Positions 51,429 to 59,184 of a stretch of DNA of 64,000 nucleotides are shown here, one piece after another (position 1 is the first letter of the stretch; each line of letters opens with the position of its first letter). Under the pieces are notes generated by a model. That model did not search any database. It saw only the letters and a list, made by a program, of their open reading frames with translations, and was not told where the DNA came from. The DNA comes from Amycolatopsis eburnea (GTDB taxonomy: Bacteria; Actinomycetota; Actinomycetes; Mycobacteriales; Pseudonocardiaceae), in assembly GCF_003937945.1 (NCBI RefSeq), contig NZ_RSEC01000061.1:248001-312000 (forward strand), written 5' to 3'. Position numbers and translations under genes: made by a program.

Positions 51429-52345
51429 GCCGCTCCTCCTCGCAGTGCCAGCATCGCCCGGGCGTCGGCCGGGGTCGCGATCGGCTTGCCGAGATCTTCC
51501 ACCACCGCGCGGATCTTGCGGACCTGCTCGGCGTTGCTCTTCGCGAGCTTCCCCTTGCCGATCCACAGGCTGTCCTCCAGCCCGACCCGCACGTGCCCGC
51601 CGAGCCACGCGCTGTGCGTGCCGAACGCCAGCTGGTCGCGCCCGGCGGCGAACGCCGAGAACTGGTAGTCGTCGCCGAAGAGCTTGTCGGCGATGCGCAC
51701 CATGTGCTCCAGGTTCGCGTGGTCCGCGCCGATCCCGCCCAGCACCCCGAACACGCCCTGGATCAGCAACGGCGGTTTCGCCAGCCCCAGCTCGACGAAG
51801 TAGGCCAGCGAGTACAGGTGCCCGATGTCGTAGCACTCGTATTCGAACCGCGTGCCCGCCGCACCGAGCGTCCGCAGCGTGTCCTCGATCCGGTCGAAGG
51901 TGTTCACGAACGGGTGGGAGTACGTGTTGCGCACGTACGGCTTCTCCCAGTCGTGCTGCCACTCCGTCACCTTGTCCGCGATGCCGGAGTAGACGAAGTT
52001 CATCGACCCCATGTTCATCGACGCCAGCTCGGGCTTCAGCTGCCGCGCCGCCGCGAGCCGTTCGTCCATCGTCATCGACGACGCGCCGCCGGTGGTGATG
52101 TTGACGACCGCGTCGGTCTGCGCGGTGATCCGCCCGACGATCTTCTCGAAGACCGCCGGGTCGGCGGTGGGCCGCCCGTCCGGTTCGCGGGCGTGCAGGT
52201 GCACGACGGCGGACCCGGCTTCGATGGCCTCCAAAGCGGCGTCGGCCACTTCGTCGGCGGACAACGGCAGGTACGGGCTCTGCGAAGGGATGTTGACCGA
52301 CCCCGTGATAGCGGTCGTGATGATGACTTTTTCGGCCGTGCGCAT
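51425..52345 (-). CDS. BKACE-family beta-keto acid cleavage enzyme
   Basis: The 306-residue TIM-barrel protein belongs to the Kce/BKACE (DUF849) family, which cleaves a beta-keto acid with acetyl-CoA to give acetoacetate and a new CoA ester. Metal-binding His residues are in AVVHLHAREPDGRP, and TTGGASSMTMDERL and GGHVRVGLEDSLW are typical. It is tightly coupled to the LLM enzyme upstream (TGATG, 1-bp overlap) and the SDR downstream (ATGA). The true beta-keto acid substrate is not predictable by eye. Confidence 0.92.
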   Translation of the reverse strand: MRTAEKVIITTAITGSVNIPSQSPYLPLSADEVADAALEAIEAGSAVVHLHAREPDGRPTADPAVFEKIVGRITAQTDAVVNITTGGASSMTMDERLAAARQLKPELASMNMGSMNFVYSGIADKVTEWQHDWEKPYVRNTYSHPFVNTFDRIEDTLRTLGAAGTRFEYECYDIGHLYSLAYFVELGLAKPPLLIQGVFGVLGGIGADHANLEHMVRIADKLFGDDYQFSAFAAGRDQLAFGTHSAWLGGHVRVGLEDSLWIGKGKLAKSNAEQVRKIRAVVEDLGKPIATPADARAMLALRGGAA

Positions 52346-53184
52346 CAGTTCTCCTCCTCGGCGAGGGCCCGGTAGGCGGCGAGCTTGCCGTCGTCGAGCG
52401 GGCCCACCAGGGTCAGCGCGACCTGCGTGGCGCCCGCGTCGTACTGGGCTTGGACCGCTTCGCGCACCTGCGAAGGCGTGCCGCAGGCGACCAGCGCGTC
52501 GACGAGCCGGTCCGATCCCGGCGGCGCGAGGTCGGCTTCGGTGAATCCCAGCCGGGTCAGCTTCGCGATCTGGTGGGGGAGCGTCAGGTAGTAGGCCAGC
52601 CGCTGCCGGGCGACTTCACGCGCCTCCGCGCGCGAGCGGCCCACGACCGCCCACTGGACGACGGACAGGAACAGGTCCCCGACCGTCTCGCGCGCCCAGC
52701 GGGTGTGCTCGGGCGTGACCAGGAACGTGATCAGCCCGTCGGCGCGCTCGGCCGCGAGCTTCGTGATCCCGGCCGAGTACGCGCCGAGCACCCGCGGCAC
52801 CCCGGGCGCCACCTTGTCGACGCCGTCGAGGTAGGAGCGCAGGAACGGCAGCGGCCCGACCCCGCGTTCGCGGACCGCCCCGCTGACCCCGAGCCCCAGC
52901 ACGTACCGCCCGGGGTAGCCGGCGGCGAGGTCCCGCGCCGCCGAGCCCGCCGACTTCGGGACGCGCTCGAGCGCGCGGGCGACCCCGTTGCCGACGATCA
53001 GCTTCTCGGTGGCCGACAGCACCAGCGCCGCCGTCGTGAACGCCTCACGCCCGCTGACCTCGGGAATCCACACCATCTGGTGGCCGAACTCTTCGAGCGC
53101 GCGCACGAACCGGACGACGCCGTCGTGGTCGAGGTCATCCAGCTCGGCGATCGACAACGCCGTGCGCGGCAGGGACAGCGTCAT
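52345..53184 (-). CDS. LLM-class (F420-type) oxidoreductase
   Basis: The 279-residue protein is a short luciferase-like enzyme (FGHQMVWIPEVSGREAFTTA, GYPGRYVLGLGVSG, RVLGAYSAGITKLAAERADG). The pattern is that of F420-dependent actinobacterial reductases. It overlaps the aldolase stop (ATGA) and the BKACE start, so it is fixed in the catabolic operon and likely carries out a redox or ring-opening step. Confidence 0.9.
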   Translation of the reverse strand: MTLSLPRTALSIAELDDLDHDGVVRFVRALEEFGHQMVWIPEVSGREAFTTAALVLSATEKLIVGNGVARALERVPKSAGSAARDLAAGYPGRYVLGLGVSGAVRERGVGPLPFLRSYLDGVDKVAPGVPRVLGAYSAGITKLAAERADGLITFLVTPEHTRWARETVGDLFLSVVQWAVVGRSRAEAREVARQRLAYYLTLPHQIAKLTRLGFTEADLAPPGSDRLVDALVACGTPSQVREAVQAQYDAGATQVALTLVGPLDDGKLAAYRALAEEEN

Positions 53185-53951
53185 GAAACCGCTTCCCGGA
53201 AGGCGGTGACCAGCCCACGCGCGGCTTCGGCCAGCATCGTGGTGTCATTGCTCAGCAGCACGAAGTCACAGCCGTCGCGGACCGCTTGCGCGGCCTTGTC
53301 CGGGACCCCGCCGAACGCCAGCCCGCACTTCTTCCCGGCGTCGTGCGCGGCCGCGATCGCCGAGGCGATCAGGTCGAGCACGTCCGGCGCCGCCGGCGTC
53401 GAGCCCATCGACATCGACAGGTCGGCCGCGCCGACGAACACCGCGTCCACGGCGTCCAGTGCCAGCATCTCCGGCGCCGCCTTGATCGCCTCGACGCTCT
53501 CCAGCTGCGGGATGCAGAGGACGTCGTCGTTGCCCGTGGCCAGGTACTCGGAGGTGGCGCGAAGCCCCCACGCCCCGGCCCGGCTGGTGCCGCCCGCGCC
53601 GCGGCCGCCGTGCGGCGGGAACCGGCACGCCCGCCCGACCGCCGCCGCCTCCTCGACGGTGTCGACGTGCGGCACGAGGATGCCCATGGCGCCCGCGTCG
53701 AGGATCTTCTGGATCGTCGACGGCGTCTTGTCCGGCACCCGCACGATCGGCGTCACGCCGAGCGCGGCGGCGGTGTTGATCAGCCGGTACGCCGTCACCA
53801 GGTCCAGCGGCGCGTGCTCCAGGTCGACGACGACGAAGTCGAACCCGGCGAACGCCATGACCTCGGCGGGCTCGGTCGAGGCGATCTTCAGCCAGGTGCC
53901 CACGGGGGTGTGCGGACGGGTGAACAGCCCGCCGCCGGTGCGGCCGCTCAC
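53181..53951 (-). CDS. HpcH/HpaI-family aldolase
   Basis: The 256-residue class II aldolase has VVDLEHAPLDLVTA with the catalytic His, the metal ligands in CIPQLESVEAI and GAADLSMSMG, and the phosphate-binding VPHVDTVEEA. The family splits 4-hydroxy-2-keto acids into pyruvate and an aldehyde. The GTG at 53951 overlaps the cupin stop (GTGA). Confidence 0.92.
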   Translation of the reverse strand: MSGRTGGGLFTRPHTPVGTWLKIASTEPAEVMAFAGFDFVVVDLEHAPLDLVTAYRLINTAAALGVTPIVRVPDKTPSTIQKILDAGAMGILVPHVDTVEEAAAVGRACRFPPHGGRGAGGTSRAGAWGLRATSEYLATGNDDVLCIPQLESVEAIKAAPEMLALDAVDAVFVGAADLSMSMGSTPAAPDVLDLIASAIAAAHDAGKKCGLAFGGVPDKAAQAVRDGCDFVLLSNDTTMLAEAARGLVTAFREAVS

Positions 53952-54811
53952 GGCATGGGGTAGTCGTCGGCGTTCAGGACCCAGCCCGGTTTCTCCGAGA
54001 AGTCCACCCGCGGCGGGCTGAAGATGTCGATCAGCTGGTTCACACCCGGGTCGCTCGCCGCGGAGGTGTGCACGGTCGGCGGCGGGATGATCGTCACCGA
54101 CGGGCTGCCGATCCGCACGTGCTCGTCCTCGCGCCAGGTCGTGCTGTCGGGCAGCCACGGCGTGCGGATGTGGTGCACGTATTCCCCTTGCACGGCCAGG
54201 GAAAGCTGCTCGAAGTCGTCGTGGTGGTGCGGCGAGAGCTTGCGCGGGTCGCGCGGGCCGTCCTGCAGGGGCAGGAAGTTCACCATGAACGACCGCGTCC
54301 GGAAGATCCGGCCGAACCGCTTCGGGTCGTCCGGCACCTCCGACAGCGGGTAGAAGCGGACGCGCTCTTCGGCTGGCGCCGGCCAGCGTTCCAGCAGCGT
54401 GACGCGCGGGTGGGCTTGCGCGTAAGCGGCGGCGTTGGCGACCCGGTCCCGCCATGCGGGCTCGGTGGCTTCGACCAGCCGGACCAGCGGGCCGTCGCCG
54501 TGGACGCTGATCCGCGACGCGCCGGGCGGGACCACGACCAGCCCCGGCGAGTCCACTTTGGTCGCGCCGTCGGCGGTGAGCACGGTGAACGCGGGGGAGG
54601 CGCCGGTGACGACGATCGCCAGCTCGCCTTCGAGGGTGCCGTTGTCGAGGTCGTCGCCGTCACGGGCGTCGGTGTGGATCAGGATGACGTTCTGCGCCCG
54701 CACGACCGGGGTTTCGCGCAGGTCGAGGTACTGCGCGGCGGTGATCTCGGCGCCGCTGTCGGGCCGGGCCGCGGTGGCCAGCGCCGAGCGGGGATCGTCC
54801 TTTTCGTACAC
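53948..54811 (-). CDS. Cupin-fold protein
   Basis: The 287-residue protein has a cupin metal motif in its second half (SPHHHDDFEQLSLAVQGEYV, then VTIIPPPTVHTS) and probably a degenerate cupin in the first half. This suggests a bicupin dioxygenase, isomerase or lyase. The GTG at 54811 has AAAGGA 8 nt upstream and lies 12 bp after the DUF6282 stop. Catalytic role in the pathway is unknown. Confidence 0.82.
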   Translation of the reverse strand: MYEKDDPRSALATAARPDSGAEITAAQYLDLRETPVVRAQNVILIHTDARDGDDLDNGTLEGELAIVVTGASPAFTVLTADGATKVDSPGLVVVPPGASRISVHGDGPLVRLVEATEPAWRDRVANAAAYAQAHPRVTLLERWPAPAEERVRFYPLSEVPDDPKRFGRIFRTRSFMVNFLPLQDGPRDPRKLSPHHHDDFEQLSLAVQGEYVHHIRTPWLPDSTTWREDEHVRIGSPSVTIIPPPTVHTSAASDPGVNQLIDIFSPPRVDFSEKPGWVLNADDYPMP

Positions 54812-54823
54812 GAGCGGGTCCTT

Positions 54824-55708
54824 TCAGGCGTCGAGGTTCAGCAGGTACGTCGGGTTGTCGCGGACCATCCGCCGCAGGTCCTTCTCCGGCAGGCCGAGGT
54901 CGAGCAGCGCCTCGCCGACGCGCAGCCACGCGTCGACCGGCTTCGGGTTGGCCTTCTGGCCGAAGTCCGACGCCAGCACGGTGTGCTCCGGGCCGAGCGC
55001 CTCGATCCAGGTCAGCAGGTTCTTCGGGTCCCACTTCTGGGTGCCCTCGGGGTCGTACATGCCGACCTCGTGCTCGATGAACGCGCCCAGCTCGATCAGC
55101 TCGCGGCACAGCGCCGGGTCCGCGCCGATCACGAAGTCGGGGTGGCTGACGACCATCCGCTTCATCCCGCGCTCGTGCGCTTCCTGGAACAGCGTCTTGA
55201 TGTACTCCGGGTACATGTGCCCGCCGTTGAGGACGGCCTGCTGCTCCTTGATCTCGTCGAGGATCTCGAGCGCCTCGGGCTTGAGGACGCCGTCGCCGTC
55301 GACGATGTCGATGCGCTCCAGCGTCAGCGGGACGGTCGTGGTCGGGAAGGCGCCGTCCTCGGGGTGGCAGTCGATGTGCCTGCCGGAGGAGATGGTCGGG
55401 AACCAGACGACCTTGCCGCCCATCCGCAGGGTCATCCGCACGGCGTGCACGTTGAGGCCGCCGACGGTGCTGTTCAGCGCGATGCCGCCGAAGGCCTGCG
55501 CCTGCACGCCTTCGAGGCGGCCCTTCATCGCGAGGATGTCCATCTGGGTGTTGTGGTGGTGGGACTTCGCGACCATGGCGCGCATCCCGATCCGGGCGCC
55601 GTCCTGCGCGGCCTCGACGTGGTCGAAGCGCCGGGGGAACGGGCTCGGGCCGGAGTGGACGTGCATGTCGACCAGGCCGTCCAGGACGGCGGCGATGGCG
55701 GGGCTCAT
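54824..55708 (-). CDS. DUF6282 metal-dependent hydrolase (amidohydrolase-like)
   Basis: The 294-residue TIM-barrel protein has an HxH motif (LVDMHVHSGPSPFPRRFD), then SHHHNTQMD, VVSHPDF and LASDFGQ, positions that bind one or two metals in the amidohydrolase superfamily. It is the first gene of the operon. The ATG at 55708 is preferred (GAGAGG 8 nt upstream) over the ATG at 55729, which overlaps the promoter region. It probably opens a lactone or amide ring at the head of the pathway; that is an inference. Confidence 0.85.
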   Translation of the reverse strand: MSPAIAAVLDGLVDMHVHSGPSPFPRRFDHVEAAQDGARIGMRAMVAKSHHHNTQMDILAMKGRLEGVQAQAFGGIALNSTVGGLNVHAVRMTLRMGGKVVWFPTISSGRHIDCHPEDGAFPTTTVPLTLERIDIVDGDGVLKPEALEILDEIKEQQAVLNGGHMYPEYIKTLFQEAHERGMKRMVVSHPDFVIGADPALCRELIELGAFIEHEVGMYDPEGTQKWDPKNLLTWIEALGPEHTVLASDFGQKANPKPVDAWLRVGEALLDLGLPEKDLRRMVRDNPTYLLNLDA

Positions 55709-55814
55709 CAGCGTGCCTCTCGTTCGCATTATGAAGTCAAAGTTCACTATAAGACCGGCTGTCAACCCCGTGACCGCTCTTGTGTTCACGGTTGGCGGTA
55801 TTTAGAGTGACTGA

Positions 55815-55831
55815 CGTTCGCTTCGTGAACA
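55815..55831. promoter_or_regulatory. Candidate IclR-type operator between divergent catabolic operons
   Basis: CGTTC-N7-GAACA matches, with one difference, the repeat TGTTC-N7-GAACA upstream of the IclR gene (59014-59030). A third half site, GTTCACTAT, lies at 55743-55751 next to the minus-strand promoter region. Confidence 0.6.
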
Positions 55832-55856
55832 CTAGGTTCGAAAACGGAGGACGATG

Positions 55857-57218
55857 ATGTCCACACCGCCCAGCGCCGCGGAGACGGCCGCGCGACCCGG
55901 TACCCCGCACGGCCCCGACCCCGCCAAGGTGCGCGCCGCGGTGCGCGGCGGGACGCTCGCGTACTTCGTCGACCAGTTCGACATCTACCTGCCGATCGTC
56001 GTGCTGGCGCCGGCGACCGCGTACTTCCAGGCCGCGAACCTCAGCGCGAGCACGACGGCGCTGCTGGCGTCGCTCGTGTTCGCCTCGACGCTGATCGGCC
56101 GCCCGCTCGGCGCGGTCATCTTCGGCCACTTCGCCGACACCGTCGGCCGCAAGCGCACGACGCTGGTCGCGGTCGGCGGGTTCGGCACCATCACGCTGCT
56201 GACCGCGTGCCTGCCCGGGCACGAGACGATCGGGATGTGGTCGGTCGGCATCCTGATCGCCCTGCGGTTCGTCGACGGGATCTTCCTCGGCGGCGAGTAC
56301 ACGACCGCCGTGCCGCTGGCGATGGAGTGGAGCCCGAAGCACAAGCGCGGCCTCTACGCCTCGATCATCACGTCGACCTCGCCCGCCGCCTACGCGGTGA
56401 TCGCCGCGCTCACCTTGCTCATGCTGCAGCTGCTGCCCGCCGCCGGCCTGCACAGCGCGTACGTGCAGTGGGGCTGGCGGATCCCGTTCTTCGTCGGCGC
56501 GCTGCTGGCCGCGGTGCTGTTCCGCTACTACCTCAAGCAGGTCCACGAACCCCCGGCGCAGCTGACCGGCGAGAAGCACAAGCTCCCGTTCGTCCGGCTG
56601 CTGAAGAAGTACCCGCGGGCGCTGGGCCAGGTGTTCATCCTGATGACCGGCACCTGGCTCGCGACCAACATGGAAGCCGCCGTGACACCCGCGCAGCTCA
56701 AGGCGCACCTGGAGCTGTCCAGCAAAGAGGTCACGCTGACGATGCTGGTGATCAACGCGTCCGCGGCGCTTTCGTACCCGCTGTTCGGCATGCTGTCCCA
56801 GCGCATCGGGCGCCGGCGGTTCTACATCGGCTACGGCTTCTCGATGGTCGTGCTGGGTGCGGGGTCCTACACGCTGCTGATGGCGTCGAACGGCGGTTTC
56901 GGCGCGGCGCTCGGTTTCGGCGTGCTCATCGGCGTGTTCACCGTCGGCACGTTCGGCCCGATCGCGGCCTACCTGACCGAGCGCTTCCCGGCCGGCATCC
57001 GGTCGACCGGCTACGGCGTCGGCTACAGCCTCGCGCTCATCCTCCCGGCGTTCTACCAGTTCTACCTGCAGCAGTTCGACGGGTTCCTGCCCGCGCACCT
57101 CGCGCCGGGCGTCCTGATCGTCGTCGCCGGCCTGCTGATCAGCCTGGGCGGCTTCCTCGGCCCGGAGACCAAGGACGTCGACATGGCCGACGACAGCACC
57201 ATCCCGAAACTGTCCTGA
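55857..57218 (+). CDS. MFS transporter (metabolite:H+ symporter type)
   Basis: The 453-residue permease has 12 membrane segments and the loop motif FGHFADTVGRKRTTLV between TM2 and TM3, followed by LRFVDGIFLGGEYTTAVPLA, typical of the sugar/organic-acid:H+ symporter branch. It likely imports the compound degraded by the divergent operon. The ATG at 55857 is chosen over 55854 for better spacing from GGAGG (55846-55850). The DHOD-like gene starts immediately after its stop. Confidence 0.92.
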   Translation: MSTPPSAAETAARPGTPHGPDPAKVRAAVRGGTLAYFVDQFDIYLPIVVLAPATAYFQAANLSASTTALLASLVFASTLIGRPLGAVIFGHFADTVGRKRTTLVAVGGFGTITLLTACLPGHETIGMWSVGILIALRFVDGIFLGGEYTTAVPLAMEWSPKHKRGLYASIITSTSPAAYAVIAALTLLMLQLLPAAGLHSAYVQWGWRIPFFVGALLAAVLFRYYLKQVHEPPAQLTGEKHKLPFVRLLKKYPRALGQVFILMTGTWLATNMEAAVTPAQLKAHLELSSKEVTLTMLVINASAALSYPLFGMLSQRIGRRRFYIGYGFSMVVLGAGSYTLLMASNGGFGAALGFGVLIGVFTVGTFGPIAAYLTERFPAGIRSTGYGVGYSLALILPAFYQFYLQQFDGFLPAHLAPGVLIVVAGLLISLGGFLGPETKDVDMADDSTIPKLS

Positions 57219-58226
57219 ATGGACGTCGCGGGACTCGCCGCCGCCAACCCGGTGTGGGTCGGTTCCTCGGAGCTGACCATGACCCTCGACGGGATCACCG
57301 CGTGCGTCGACGCGGGCGCCGGGGCGGTGGTGGCGAAGTCGGTCAACGAAAGCGCCGCCGCCCGGCGTCAGCTGGACATCGCGGACTACGCCTTCGTTTC
57401 CGCCGGCGGGGAGGTGCGGGCGCCGGGCTCGGGACGGCCGGGGGACGGGCTGCTCAACCGGTCCGGGCTGGCTCGAGTGGGCCTGGACGACTGGCTCGCC
57501 ACCCTGGCCGCCGCGGTCGCCCACGGTGCGCCGCGGGGCTGCCCGGTACTGGGCAGCATCACCCTCGGCGACCCGGCCGCGGCCGCGCGGATCGGGCGCG
57601 CGCTGGCCTCGGTGGTCCCGGCGGTGGAGCTGAACATCGGCGCCCCGCACGGCCGCGAGGCGCGCGCGGTGCGGCAACTGACCGAAGTGGACGGTGTGGC
57701 CGACGCGGTGCGGACCGTGCGGAACGCCGTCGGCGTGCCGCTGTTCGTCAAGCTGCCGGGCCAGGCGTCCGACGTCGTCGCGCTGGCCCGCGCGGCCCGG
57801 TCGGCGGGCGCGGACGCGGTCGGGCTGGTCGGCCGCTACCCGGGCTTCCTGCCCGACCTCGACGGCGGTGCGGTGCTGGGCTCGTGGGGCGCGTGGAGCT
57901 CACCCGGGTGCCTGCCGATGAGCCTGTACTGGGTGGGCAAGGCGTTCCAGCGGCTCGACGTGCCCCTGATCGGGACGAACGGCGCCCGCACCGCGAAGGA
58001 CGTGCTGCGGTTCCTCGCCGCCGGCGCACGGGCGGTGGAAGTCGTGACGGCGTTGTGGCTCGGCGGTCCCGCCGCGCTCCGGGAGCTGGTCGACGGCGTC
58101 GCCGGGGTGGACGAGGGCTTCGTCGGCAGCGCGCTGGCCGGGACGCGGGAGTACGCGGACGTGCCGCCCCTCCCGGCTCCGGCGTGGCTGCCCTACACCG
58201 CGCGCTGGACGTCGTCCGGGCGGTAG
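57219..58226 (+). CDS. Dihydroorotate dehydrogenase-like TIM-barrel oxidoreductase
   Basis: The 335-residue protein resembles the DHOD/PreA family (VAGLAAANPVWVGSSELTMT, VELNIGAPHGREARAV, PLFVKLPGQASDVV, PLIGTNGARTAKDVLRFLAAGA) and should bind FMN and reduce or oxidise a C=C bond. Pyrimidine-catabolic PreA-like enzymes have this shape, so a pyrimidine-like ring substrate is possible. It starts on the base after the MFS stop. Its last 34 bp overlap the convergent IclR gene. Confidence 0.85.
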   Translation: MDVAGLAAANPVWVGSSELTMTLDGITACVDAGAGAVVAKSVNESAAARRQLDIADYAFVSAGGEVRAPGSGRPGDGLLNRSGLARVGLDDWLATLAAAVAHGAPRGCPVLGSITLGDPAAAARIGRALASVVPAVELNIGAPHGREARAVRQLTEVDGVADAVRTVRNAVGVPLFVKLPGQASDVVALARAARSAGADAVGLVGRYPGFLPDLDGGAVLGSWGAWSSPGCLPMSLYWVGKAFQRLDVPLIGTNGARTAKDVLRFLAAGARAVEVVTALWLGGPAALRELVDGVAGVDEGFVGSALAGTREYADVPPLPAPAWLPYTARWTSSGR

Positions 58227-58984
58227 TGCCCGCCCAGCTCGTGGGTGAGCTCCCGCGCGGTGTCGACCACCACGCGCAGCTCGGGGGTGTCGTCGCCCAT
58301 CGACAACGTGTTGTCCGGGCCCACGATCGCGATCGTCGCGCAGATCCCGTACTCGTCGAAGACCGGCGCCGCCACGGCCACTATCCCGGGCGTGCTCATC
58401 GCGGAGCAGTGGCCGACCGCGCGGACGCGGTCGACGTCGGCGCGCAGCTCGTCGCGCGCGGTGCCGGACAGGTTCCCGATCAGCCGTTCCATCGACAGCT
58501 GGTCGGCGTGGTAGGCGAGGAAGACCTTGCTCTGCGCGGTGTCCAGCGGCAGGTGGCTGCCGACGCGCACGGACACCACCACGATCGTCGAGACGTTCTC
58601 CTCGACCCGCGAGACGACCGGGCCGGTGAGGCCCCAGAGGCTCAGCACCACGCTCGTCTGCGTCGCCCGCGAGAGGGCCTGCATGTGCCGCGGGGCCAGG
58701 TTGACCACCCGGCGGTGGCCGATCGCGAACGCGCCCAGCTGCAGCAGGAGCCCGCCCGGCGCGTAACCGCCTTCGTTGCTGCGCTCCAGGAGCCCGGCCG
58801 CGACGAGCGAGGTGCAGTAGCGGTACGCCGTCGTGCGGTTGAGGCCGAGGCGCTCGGCGACCTCGCCGGCGGTGACCTCGGGCGTCGCGGGGTCGAACAG
58901 GGACAGGATCTGGCTGACCCGGCTGACGGCCTGGATGTCGGCCTGGTCGGCGCGGGTGTCCGTGGACCGCGTCGGTTTGGTCAC
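58193..58984 (-). CDS. IclR-family transcriptional regulator
   Basis: The 263-residue protein has an N-terminal winged helix (about 20-80; VTAGEVAERLGLNRTTAYRY) and a C-terminal IclR effector domain (about 90-255; PGIVAVAAPVFDEYGICATIA). The GTG at 58984 begins the frame. An inverted repeat TGTTC-N7-GAACA just upstream (59014-59030) recurs near the MFS/DUF6282 divergent promoters, suggesting self-control and control of the catabolic cluster. Confidence 0.92.
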   Translation of the reverse strand: MTKPTRSTDTRADQADIQAVSRVSQILSLFDPATPEVTAGEVAERLGLNRTTAYRYCTSLVAAGLLERSNEGGYAPGGLLLQLGAFAIGHRRVVNLAPRHMQALSRATQTSVVLSLWGLTGPVVSRVEENVSTIVVVSVRVGSHLPLDTAQSKVFLAYHADQLSMERLIGNLSGTARDELRADVDRVRAVGHCSAMSTPGIVAVAAPVFDEYGICATIAIVGPDNTLSMGDDTPELRVVVDTARELTHELGGHYRPDDVQRAV

Positions 58985-59013
58985 GGGGGCCTCCGCCGAA
59001 AGTCTGGTACCGC

Positions 59014-59030
59014 TGTTCGAATAGTGAACA
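59014..59030. promoter_or_regulatory. Candidate IclR autoregulatory operator
   Basis: TGTTCGAATAGTGAACA is a 17-bp inverted repeat (TGTTC/GAACA, 7-bp centre) 30 bp upstream of the IclR start. It shares its pattern with 55815-55831. Confidence 0.6.
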
Positions 59031-59084
59031 CAGGCTACCGGACGTCAAGCGGGTTACCGGTCCACGACATTCGTTGTCACTTCG

Positions 59085-59100
59085 TCAGGTCTAGACATCC
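59085..59100. promoter_or_regulatory. DasR-like (dre) operator upstream of GH29/GH84 genes
   Basis: TCAGGTCTAGACATCC contains the palindromic core GGTCTAGAC of the DasR consensus ACTGGTCTAGACCACT; 11 of 16 positions agree. It lies 85 bp before the fucosidase start in the 200-bp gap 58985-59184. GntR-type DasR controls amino-sugar genes in streptomycetes, which suits the GH84 enzyme downstream. Confidence 0.5.
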
Positions 59101-59184
59101 GATGGCTGGCCGACCTAACCTGACGAACGTCCACCCCGTCCTGCCGCCGCCGGGTCTGTGGCGCGGTTCGTCACGAGGAGAGTC

